Assembly: GCA_964396415.1 (NCBI GenBank)
Contig: CAYNFM010000148.1
Coordinates: forward strand, 1-6,946
Length of the DNA stretch: 6,946 bases
Direction: 5' to 3'
Source of the DNA: UBA1306 sp964396415
GTDB taxonomy: Bacteria > Spirochaetota > Spirochaetia > Treponematales > Rectinemataceae
A program made the translations under genes and the position numbers. Of this stretch, positions 1 through 5,239 are shown one piece after another. The notes beneath the pieces are model-generated. The model ran no database searches and was not told the DNA's origin. It worked only from the letters and a program-made list of their open reading frames with translations. The first letter of the stretch is position 1; every line of letters starts with the position of its first letter.

Positions 1-13
1 CGGCTGCCGCGCT

Positions 14-1258
14 ATGTTCGCCTCAATGAGACGCCCAAAGCGCATTCTCCTTCTCGCGGTCACGGCCCTTCTCGCCCTCGCTCTCCTTTATATAGGGGCC
101 CTCGCCGCGTTCCACGGTCCCGTAACCGCCTTCCGCATCCTGACCAGCCTCAAGCCCGGCCTCTCGACCTGGCGCATCTTTCCCCAGCGCGAGGTCATGA
201 ACGCCGCGCCGGTCTCGTCCCTCGAGAAGGCCGAGGGGAAGTCCATCCCCGATGCCGTCGCCTACGAATACCGCAGGAGGACGAGGACCGAGGGTCTCGC
301 CGACCTCCTCGCCCGGACGGACACCAAGGCCTTTATCGTAATCCAGGACGACAAAGTCCTTTACGAGGCCTATCCCGACGGGGCTAGCCGCGACGCGGTA
401 TACACCTCCTTCTCCATCGCCAAGTCGATCATGTCCGCCCTCGTCGGCATAGCGATCGGTGAAGGGAAGATCGGGGGCGTAGGGGACGAGGTGGTGAAGT
501 ACCTCCCCGAGCTCAGGGGGCGGGGCTTGGACACGCTCACGATACGCGACCTGCTGACGATGTCCTCTGGCATCCCCTTCCGCGTCAGCGACGAAGGGAT
601 TTCCCTCCTCGACCTGCCCTTCCTCGCCTTCGGCGAAGACGCGCGCCAATTCTATTCGACAGATCTCCGCGCCGACGCGCTCTCGCTCCGGGCCGGCGAC
701 GAGCCGGCGGGGGCGTATTTCAGGTACGACGACTGGCACACGATCCTCGAAGGCATGATCCTCGAGCGGGCGACGGGCGGGAGCATATCGTCCTACCTCC
801 AGGAGAAACTATGGAAGCCCGCGGGGATGGAGTACCCGGCATCCTACGGCCTGGACAGCGCGAAGGACGGTTTCGAGAAGGTGAACGCTTCATTCAATGC
901 CCGAGCGATCGACTTCGCGCGATTCGGCCTCGTCTTCCTCCATCGCGGGCTCTGGAACGGCCGTCGCATCCTCCCCGAGACATGGGTAGACGAGTCGACC
1001 TCGCCCGATCCCGGGGACCGGCGGCCCTGGAAGGTCTACAAGGGCTGGAAGAACCGAGGAGGATACTACAAGTACCATTGGTGGGGACTGGTGAACCCGG
1101 ACGGCAGCTACGACTACGTGGCAAGGGGCGCGAGGGGCCAGACGCTCTATATATCCCCGACGCGCAACGCCGTCGTCCTGCGTCTCGGCGGAGACCCCGA
1201 TCCCTACGTGATCTGGCCATTCGTCGCCCGATCCCTCTTGAGCAGCCTGCCGCGATGA
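14..1258 (+). CDS. Membrane-anchored serine hydrolase, beta-lactamase/CubicO (class C-like) family
   Basis: Serine hydrolase of the class C beta-lactamase/penicillin-binding-protein fold, closest in style to CubicO and 6-aminohexanoate-dimer hydrolase-like esterases or amidases. A basic N-terminus (RRPKR, residues 6-10) precedes one hydrophobic segment (about 11-33), so the catalytic domain probably sits outside the membrane on an uncleaved anchor. The nucleophile motif is S134-I-A-K137. The second motif reads Y238-D-D240, where Y-x-N is usual. The third is G372-A-R-G-Q376, in place of K-T-G or H-x-G. LWKPAGME (266-273) matches the family's PLGM stretch. Length (414 aa) is normal for an anchored member. 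The start is uncertain: no ribosome-binding site precedes ATG 14 or the in-frame ATG at 26, and the frame is open to the window edge. The gene is convergent with the acyltransferase, 39 nt away. Family is secure; substrate is unknown, and a true antibiotic beta-lactamase is unlikely. Confidence 0.88.
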   Translation: MFASMRRPKRILLLAVTALLALALLYIGALAAFHGPVTAFRILTSLKPGLSTWRIFPQREVMNAAPVSSLEKAEGKSIPDAVAYEYRRRTRTEGLADLLARTDTKAFIVIQDDKVLYEAYPDGASRDAVYTSFSIAKSIMSALVGIAIGEGKIGGVGDEVVKYLPELRGRGLDTLTIRDLLTMSSGIPFRVSDEGISLLDLPFLAFGEDARQFYSTDLRADALSLRAGDEPAGAYFRYDDWHTILEGMILERATGGSISSYLQEKLWKPAGMEYPASYGLDSAKDGFEKVNASFNARAIDFARFGLVFLHRGLWNGRRILPETWVDESTSPDPGDRRPWKVYKGWKNRGGYYKYHWWGLVNPDGSYDYVARGARGQTLYISPTRNAVVLRLGGDPDPYVIWPFVARSLLSSLPR

Positions 1259-1297
1259 GGCAAGGGCCGTGGATGCGTTCCATGCGGGGTAGGAATC

Positions 1298-2086
1298 TCA
1301 TTTGACGCCGAGGGATTCACGCACTATCGCCCCGCTCTCGATCAAAGCCGTGAGCTTCCTGACGAACCGCGCCGCGGGCGCGCCATCGACGATTTCATGA
1401 TCGAAGGAGATCGTCAGGCATAGGTGCTCCCTTTCCTCGAGTCGTCCATCCGTGAGCCTCGGTCGCTTGACTATGCTTCCCACCGTGACCAGGACGGTCG
1501 CGCCGCCGAGGGGAAGGAACCAGAGCGCGTCGCTCCCGAACATGCCGACGGCCGTTACGCTCACGACTCCATAGCGCTTCGCCATGCGAACGCTCCGCGA
1601 GGCGGCGCGGATAAAGGCGCGGAAGAGGAAACTCGGGATGAACCGGATCCATTCCGATCCGGAGAGACTGCCGAGGCGGTCCCCGCCGCCATGCTGGGCG
1701 AGCCTTATCCGGTCATGGATCTGGCGGTAGCTCTTCGTCTGGGCGGCTTGGATCCCTACGGGCTCCGGGACTTTCTCTCCGTCGAGCTCCCGTTCGACGA
1801 GGACGCTCACGGTGACGTCATCCAGCATGACGAGCCTTCGCCCCTTGCGGAACGAGTTCAGCTCGGGAGCCTCGGACACGGCGCGGGCCAGACAGGCTAC
1901 GACGTAGGCGGTCAGGGACAGAGCTTCCCCCGTTCGTTCCCGATGTTCCTCCATGAGCCTTCGCGGTTCGCCGATATCGGCTTCGGTGATGCCGTGAATC
2001 GTGCTTCGCTCGCTCGCCACGGCGGCGCTGGCGGCCGCCATCCGCCTGTTTACGGAGAACGGTAGTACCTTATAGCCGATCTTCAT
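1298..2086 (-). CDS. Stand-alone E2-type acyltransferase (2-oxoacid dehydrogenase catalytic-domain/CAT fold)
   Basis: Acyltransferase of the fold shared by the catalytic domain of 2-oxoacid dehydrogenase E2 and chloramphenicol acetyltransferase; these move acyl groups to or from CoA. Numbering from the start chosen here (262 aa), the key motif is D229-H-E-I-V-D-G235. H230 is the expected general base and D234 the expected structural Asp, but the usual Arg after His is Glu231. Residues 173-184 (GVVSVTAVGMFG), followed by a Pro/Gly-rich strand and GSIVKRP, match the family's core. There is no lipoyl domain and no E1-binding domain, so this is not a normal dehydrogenase E2. A longer start at 2152 would overlap the upstream ligase by 29 nt. 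ATG 2086 is preferred because AAGGAGG lies 10 nt upstream and the protein then begins MKIGYKVLPFS, at the fold's first strand. It is the last gene of the TetR-ligase operon. Acceptor and acyl group are unknown. Confidence 0.82.
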   Translation of the reverse strand: MKIGYKVLPFSVNRRMAAASAAVASERSTIHGITEADIGEPRRLMEEHRERTGEALSLTAYVVACLARAVSEAPELNSFRKGRRLVMLDDVTVSVLVERELDGEKVPEPVGIQAAQTKSYRQIHDRIRLAQHGGGDRLGSLSGSEWIRFIPSFLFRAFIRAASRSVRMAKRYGVVSVTAVGMFGSDALWFLPLGGATVLVTVGSIVKRPRLTDGRLEEREHLCLTISFDHEIVDGAPAARFVRKLTALIESGAIVRESLGVK

Positions 2087-2096
2087 GCCGCGCATG

Positions 2097-2103
2097 CCTC
2101 CTT
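2097..2103 (-). promoter_or_regulatory. Ribosome-binding site that decides the acyltransferase start
   Basis: On the minus strand this reads AAGGAGG. It lies 10 nt before ATG 2086 and only 1 nt before the in-frame ATG at 2095. The second spacing is too short for initiation, so 2086 is favoured. It falls inside the coding frame if 2152 were the start, which argues against that longer form. Confidence 0.6.
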
Positions 2104-2123
2104 CGGCTTTTCCTCGGGGCGCA

Positions 2124-3479
2124 TCAAGCTCCGCAAAGATTGGACTTGACAAGGGGCGTCTTCCCCGATGCCGCCTGCGGAATCGACGCTACCTCCTTCA
2201 CCTCGACGCGAGGGACGATCGCGCCCCGGCGCGCCAATTCCCGCCCGATGGCGTCGGCGAGGGCCTCTTTATCCAGTTCACCGCGCGCGCCGCTCAACAA
2301 TAGCTTCAAGCCGTCGATCTCTTGCAGGACTTGCCAACCGCTCACCGGCAGAGTATCCGCGATTTCGTGGAAGACGATGGGGTGGACGCGCACGGCTCCG
2401 CCCGTCGCGCCCGGAAAGGTCAGGATCTCGTGTACTCGCCCCTGGATGTCGTCGATGAGTCCGGAAGGCCGGCCGCAGGGGCATCGGTCGAGGGTCGAGA
2501 GGCGCACGCTGTCGTCCAGCTCGTAACGGATCAGGGGCTGGGTGAAGTTCCCGAGGACCGTAACGAGGAGCTTCTCGCCATAAACCCCAGCGGGCACCGG
2601 GCGATTTTCCCGGTCGACGACTTCGACGATGGCGAGGTCTTCCTGCAGATGCATTCCCTGGTGCCGGTCGCATTCGGCGGCGATCCCGCCGCAATCGGTG
2701 GTCCCGTATTCGTCGAAGAGGACCTTTCCCCAGGCCCGGCCGGCGCGGCGCCGCGTTTCCGGCGTCAGCACCTCGGAGCCGCTGAGCACGCTGCGCGGCG
2801 CTATCCTAAGGCGGCCGGCGAGTTGCTCGTCGGCCAGGACGCGGATCATCGAGGCATAGGCTATCATTATCTCCGGCCGCCAGGCATTCAGTCGCTCGAC
2901 GAGGCTCGCGATCGGCTCTCCGGCGGAGAGGAGCAATACGGGCATCCACCAGCTCCCCATGCTCTTCCCTCCCTGGGCGGACATGTGGGAAGGATTCGTC
3001 GAGGTGATCTGAGCCAATCTGGTCCTTCGAGCGAGTCTCAGCCTGATGCCCGCCCACTCGAAAATGCGAAGGGCCGCGGCCAAAGTGGCGATCCATTCGT
3101 CGCGATCGGCCAGGAACATTCCGGGGCGACCGCTGCTTCCAGAGGTCGAAGTCGCCACGTAGCGCCCGCGGAAGCGCTCGTCTCCGCGTTTTTCCGCCAT
3201 GTGCGCCTGTACATCCCGAAGATGTATCGCCGGATCCGTCACCAGGTCGTCGAATCTTTCCATCACCATGGCCTTGGTCAACACCGGGAGCTCCTGCAGC
3301 GGAGCCGAATAGAGTCCCTTGTGGAACTCCCGGTAGAAGGGCGAATTGGCGTAGGCATATTCGCGCAGGAGGCCCAGCTTCCGCTCCCGGGCGGCGTCGA
3401 GTTGCGGACGAGTCCAGCGGTCCTGTCTTCGCAGCCGCCCGCGTTCCGAGAGAAGCTTGACGATCGTCCCGATATCCAT
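2124..3479 (-). CDS. PaaK/CapK-type adenylate-forming ligase (phenylacetate-CoA ligase-like)
   Basis: Member of the adenylate-forming superfamily, PaaK/CapK (phenylacetate-CoA ligase, coenzyme F390 synthetase) branch. These activate a carboxylic acid with ATP to an acyl-AMP and usually transfer it to CoA. Visible motifs in order: phosphate-binding S111-T-S-G-S-S-G-R-P-G120; D256-E-Y-G-T-T-D-C263 (family form EYGxTE, with Asp262 for Glu); AAECDRHQGMH (267-277); P315-L-I-R-Y319 then D322-D323 (ribose-binding region); C333-P-C-G-R337; G347-R-V-H-E-I352; and S438-G-K440 near the C-terminus, the likely catalytic lysine. C270, H273, C333 and C335 could form a metal site, as proposed for some relatives. 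Length (451 aa) is normal for the family. GGAGG lies 6 nt before the start. The stop is 37 nt before the acyltransferase start, and the TetR gene ends 15 nt upstream. The substrate cannot be read from sequence; phenylacetate is only the family's type substrate. Confidence 0.88.
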   Translation of the reverse strand: MDIGTIVKLLSERGRLRRQDRWTRPQLDAARERKLGLLREYAYANSPFYREFHKGLYSAPLQELPVLTKAMVMERFDDLVTDPAIHLRDVQAHMAEKRGDERFRGRYVATSTSGSSGRPGMFLADRDEWIATLAAALRIFEWAGIRLRLARRTRLAQITSTNPSHMSAQGGKSMGSWWMPVLLLSAGEPIASLVERLNAWRPEIMIAYASMIRVLADEQLAGRLRIAPRSVLSGSEVLTPETRRRAGRAWGKVLFDEYGTTDCGGIAAECDRHQGMHLQEDLAIVEVVDRENRPVPAGVYGEKLLVTVLGNFTQPLIRYELDDSVRLSTLDRCPCGRPSGLIDDIQGRVHEILTFPGATGGAVRVHPIVFHEIADTLPVSGWQVLQEIDGLKLLLSGARGELDKEALADAIGRELARRGAIVPRVEVKEVASIPQAASGKTPLVKSNLCGA

Positions 3480-3485
3480 GATCTG

Positions 3486-3490
3486 CCTCC
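3486..3490 (-). promoter_or_regulatory. Ribosome-binding site of the PaaK-like ligase
   Basis: GGAGG on the minus strand, 6 nt before ATG 3479. It lies wholly within the 15-nt gap between the TetR stop and the ligase start, which supports both boundaries and suggests translation of the two genes from one message. Confidence 0.7.
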
Positions 3491-3494
3491 ACAG

Positions 3495-4166
3495 TTAGTC
3501 CTTCAGCATCCCGGAAACGATGAAATCGACGACGTAGCGTCGCGCCTGCCCGATAAAGGCCGCGGAGGCAAGATCCTCGTTCGGCAGGAAAAGCCGATAT
3601 AAAGGAGAAAAAGAGAGATAGGCCATGCATACCTGCATGAGCATGGAAAACTGGATCTTGGGAAGGAAATCGGAGCGAAGCAGCCCGGCTTCCCTTGCCG
3701 TACGGAAGAAAACCTCGAATCGCTCGCTATTTTCGCTCGGAAAGCCTTCCGCTATCCCGGCGAACATTCTCCAGCCGCCTGCCATCTCCCAGGTGAGAAT
3801 GCGCAGGAGGCGCGGATGGGCAAGCAGGTAGTCGAAGAAGGCTCCGGCCATCGATTGGATGTAGGCCCGGAACCTGCGAGCGTCGGAAGCGGCGGCCCCG
3901 TCCCCGAGCAGGGGCCCGAGGACCTGCGCGAGGAGGGCGTCCACTTCCCTGTCCGCCCGCTTCAGCACATCCGCGTATAAGCCCAATTTGTCACCGAAGT
4001 ACTGGCCGATGAGGCTTTTGTTGTATCCGGACTCGGCCGCTATCGCATCCAGACGCGCCCCGGCGAAACCATGTTCAGCGAAGATCGCCTCCGCCGCCGT
4101 AAGTATCGCCTCGCGGGTCCGATTCGCGTCGCGGGTCCTTCCCTTTGCGCCCTCGGTTTCATCCAT
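3495..4166 (-). CDS. TetR/AcrR-family transcriptional regulator
   Basis: One-component regulator: an N-terminal DNA-binding domain and a C-terminal ligand-binding and dimerisation domain. The typical TetR N-terminus runs from about residue 15 to 65. Helix 1 is in NRTREAILTAAEAIFAEHGF, followed by the helix-turn-helix around 38-58 (LDAIAAESGYNKSLIGQYF) and the conserved F-x-x-K (57-60). Helices from about 90 to 220 are not conserved enough to name the ligand; FFDYLLAHPRLLRILTWE (110-127) is a common family pattern. Length (223 aa) is normal. The start at 4166 has GGAGA about 9 nt upstream. It is first in the operon with the ligase and acyltransferase, so its effector may be the acid handled by the ligase or the resulting acyl-CoA. 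An inverted repeat overlapping its promoter suggests it represses itself and the operon (inference). Confidence 0.92.
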   Translation of the reverse strand: MDETEGAKGRTRDANRTREAILTAAEAIFAEHGFAGARLDAIAAESGYNKSLIGQYFGDKLGLYADVLKRADREVDALLAQVLGPLLGDGAAASDARRFRAYIQSMAGAFFDYLLAHPRLLRILTWEMAGGWRMFAGIAEGFPSENSERFEVFFRTAREAGLLRSDFLPKIQFSMLMQVCMAYLSFSPLYRLFLPNEDLASAAFIGQARRYVVDFIVSGMLKD

Positions 4167-4186
4167 GGCTGCGTCTCTCCATCAAC

Positions 4187-4204
4187 TATCCATCCAGATA
4201 GATA
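4187..4204. promoter_or_regulatory. Candidate TetR operator (inverted repeat)
   Basis: An 18-bp imperfect palindrome, TATCcATCcaGATaGATA, pairs at 7 of 9 positions. Widening it to 4184-4207 adds two more pairs and one mismatch (9 of 12). It begins 20 nt upstream of the TetR start codon and covers the presumed -10 element. This is the size and place expected for an autoregulatory TetR operator. Binding by this protein is inferred. Confidence 0.55.
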
Positions 4205-4227
4205 CTTAAAAGGGATCAGTGAGTCAA
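4199..4227 (-). promoter_or_regulatory. Putative sigma70-type promoter of the TetR-ligase-acyltransferase operon
   Basis: Read on the minus strand, TTGACT (4227-4222, 5 of 6 to the -35 consensus) is followed after 17 nt by TATCTA (4204-4199, only 3 of 6 to the -10 consensus). Transcription would start near 4192, giving a leader of about 25 nt. The weak -10 is the main doubt. The element lies between the 22-bp repeat array and the regulator gene and overlaps the inverted repeat. Confidence 0.4.
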
Positions 4228-4228
4228 G

Positions 4229-4382
4229 AGGATTTTTCAGCCTGTCAAGGCCGACTATTCAGCCTGTTCAGACTTACAATTAAGCTTGTCCAGGAGGATT
4301 TTACAGACTGTCGCGGAGGATCTTTCAGCCTGTCAACGCCGACTTTTCAAGCTGAAAAATCCTCCTTTCCAGCTTGATACTG
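4229..4382. repeat. Seven tandem degenerate 22-bp units
   Basis: Seven consecutive units start at 4229, 4251, 4273, 4295, 4317, 4339 and 4361, with no insertions or deletions between them. Unit positions 8 (T), 11 (A), 15 (T) and 16 (G) are identical in all seven. The core is TTCAGCCTGTC at positions 8-18. Two unit types alternate in part: units 1, 4 and 5 begin AGGAT, and units 2 and 6 begin CCGACT. Units 1-2 and 5-6 therefore form a 39-bp repeat (4228-4266 and 4316-4354) with 34 of 39 identities. The last two units are the most diverged. Parts of units 5-7 also form inverted repeats: 4315-4329 with 4351-4365 (14 of 15 pairs) and 4347-4354 with 4370-4377 (8 of 8). Two helical turns per unit would put protein sites on one face of the DNA. 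The AGGATTTTTCAG style also resembles the multiple transposase-binding repeats at IS21-family ends (from memory, unverified). Confidence 0.82.
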
Positions 4383-4446
4383 CCTAAGACAGCACTGACC
4401 GGAGACATGGAGTACAGACGATCCGATGTCATGGGCTACGAACTGA

Positions 4447-4683
4447 GACACAGCTTCGCCGTTCCGCCGCTGCAGGCTGGCCTATCCCGACGGCGCCATT
4501 TACGACCTTCGCGCTCCGTCCTTCGGAGGCCGCTTATTCTCGAGCTTGTTGAAGCGGTTCGATATCGTACACTGGGGCTTCTGGAGAACATCGATGATCT
4601 AACGGACGCGGAGCTCGGTCTTCGCCTCGATCGCGTTTCTCATGGAGGCAAACGAGCTGCGTGCGGCATTCATCGTCCAGTAA
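4447..4683 (+). pseudogene. Possible decayed coding fragment in the repeat-to-cheW gap
   Basis: In this frame the DNA reads through RLAYPDGAIYDLRAP, then SFGGRLFSSLLKRFDIVHWG, to a TAA at 4600-4602. It then continues through FASIAFLMEANELRAAFIVQ to a second TAA at 4681-4683. The first stretch has coding-like composition, with about 29 of 37 third positions G or C over 4474-4584. There is no start codon with a ribosome-binding site, and I recognise no family. It may be a gene remnant interrupted by one stop, or chance. An overlapping frame in the same direction (TTG 4374 to 4739) has poorer third-position bias and runs through repeat unit 7 and the hairpin, so I do not call it. No other gene is visible between 4383 and 4701. 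Confidence 0.2.
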
Positions 4684-4701
4684 AGGAGCTTACCGCCGAA
4701 C

Positions 4702-4749
4702 CCGGTGGAATTTACCAAGAGTCCCTGAGGACCCGGTAAATTCCACCGG
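4702..4749. repeat. Perfect 15-bp inverted repeat downstream of cheW
   Basis: CCGGTGGAATTTACC (4702-4716) pairs perfectly with GGTAAATTCCACCGG (4735-4749) across an 18-nt loop. The loop contains a small GTCC/GGAC stem of its own. The structure ends 20 nt past the cheW stop on the minus strand, so it could stop or stabilise the mcp-cheW transcript. No T-run follows it on either strand, so it is not a standard intrinsic terminator. A palindromic intergenic repeat or the end of a lost mobile element are alternatives. Confidence 0.7.
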
Positions 4750-4769
4750 CGGCGCAGGCGCCCCGCGGC

Positions 4770-5225
4770 CTAGGCCGCGCGCATCGCCTCGATCTCGCTC
4801 ATGGAGAAGAGCCCCTCGGCCTCGATGATGACCACCATTCGGCCCTCGAGGCGGACGATGCCTCGGACATAGCGCTCCCAAAGGGCAAGGCCCTCGACGC
4901 CCGCGGTCTCGACGTCCCTATCCTCGATCGTCACGACCTCGGAGACTTCGTCGACGAGAGCGCCTATCGTCAGGGACCTGGCATCTCCCGCCTCGACTAT
5001 GAAGACGATGATGCTCGCTCGGCTCGCGTCCTCGGATTCCGGCATGCCGAATTTCCTGCGCAGGTCTATGACGGGGATCACGCTTCCCCGGAGCTCCATG
5101 ACTCCCTTCATATATTCGACCGGGGTGGGAACCGACGTGATATCGCTATGTTCCACGACGGTCTCGACGATCTTGACGTCCACGGCGTAGCCCACGCCGT
5201 TCAGGCGAAATGTCAGGTATTGCAT
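4770..5225 (-). CDS. cheW: Chemotaxis coupling protein CheW
   Basis: Cytoplasmic adaptor that links chemoreceptors to the histidine kinase CheA in signalling arrays. The 151-aa protein is a single CheW domain of usual size. Visible landmarks: YLTFRLNGVGYAVDV at the N-terminus; E44-L-R-G47 (family form NLRG), running into V49-I-P-V-I-D-L-R-R-K-F-G60; GALVDEVSEVV (88-98), the second strand-loop core; and RGIVRLEGRMVVIIE (121-135) near the end. The start at 5225 has GAGG 8 nt upstream, and that site overlaps the receptor gene's stop codon, so translation of the two is probably coupled. The stop lies within a 16-bp perfect palindrome (4764-4779). Gene order suggests CheW works with the adjacent receptor, though CheW proteins are usually shared among receptors. 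No cheA, cheY, cheR or cheB is in the window. Confidence 0.95.
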   Translation of the reverse strand: MQYLTFRLNGVGYAVDVKIVETVVEHSDITSVPTPVEYMKGVMELRGSVIPVIDLRRKFGMPESEDASRASIIVFIVEAGDARSLTIGALVDEVSEVVTIEDRDVETAGVEGLALWERYVRGIVRLEGRMVVIIEAEGLFSMSEIEAMRAA

Positions 5226-5233
5226 TCCGGGCG

Positions 5234-5239
5234 CCTCTC
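5234..5239 (-). promoter_or_regulatory. cheW ribosome-binding site overlapping the mcp stop
   Basis: The minus strand reads TGAGAGG, where TGA (5240-5238) ends the receptor gene and GAGAGG is the Shine-Dalgarno sequence, 8 nt before the cheW ATG. A ribosome finishing the receptor would sit on this site, which suggests coupled expression from one transcript. Confidence 0.65.

Noticed and set aside
23..739. Minus-strand open frame (238 codons) opposite the serine hydrolase
   Set aside because: The plus strand encodes SIAK and the other family landmarks. The opposite frame is Arg/Gly/Glu-rich without recognisable features.
1259..1297. Bidirectional terminator between the convergent genes
   Set aside because: The 39-nt gap shows no convincing stem-loop or T-run.
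2322..3602. Long plus-strand open frame (426 codons) opposite the ligase
   Set aside because: It is antisense to a frame with clear ligase motifs. Such long shadows are common in G+C-rich DNA. Its translation shows no family motif and no ribosome-binding site.
4243..4248. TTGACA (minus strand) as an alternative -35 for the TetR operon
   Set aside because: It is a perfect -35 match but no -10-like hexamer lies 16-18 nt downstream. The sequence is explained by the repeat unit.
4229..4382. CRISPR array
   Set aside because: The 22-bp units are directly tandem with no unique spacers, the repeats are degenerate, and no cas genes are present.
4374..4739. Plus-strand frame of 121 codons from TTG 4374
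   Set aside because: It starts inside repeat unit 7 and ends inside the hairpin. It lacks a ribosome-binding site, has poor third-position G+C, and shows no known motif.
4702..4749. Rho-independent terminator
   Set aside because: The stem is good but no T-run follows on either strand. It is reported as an inverted repeat instead.
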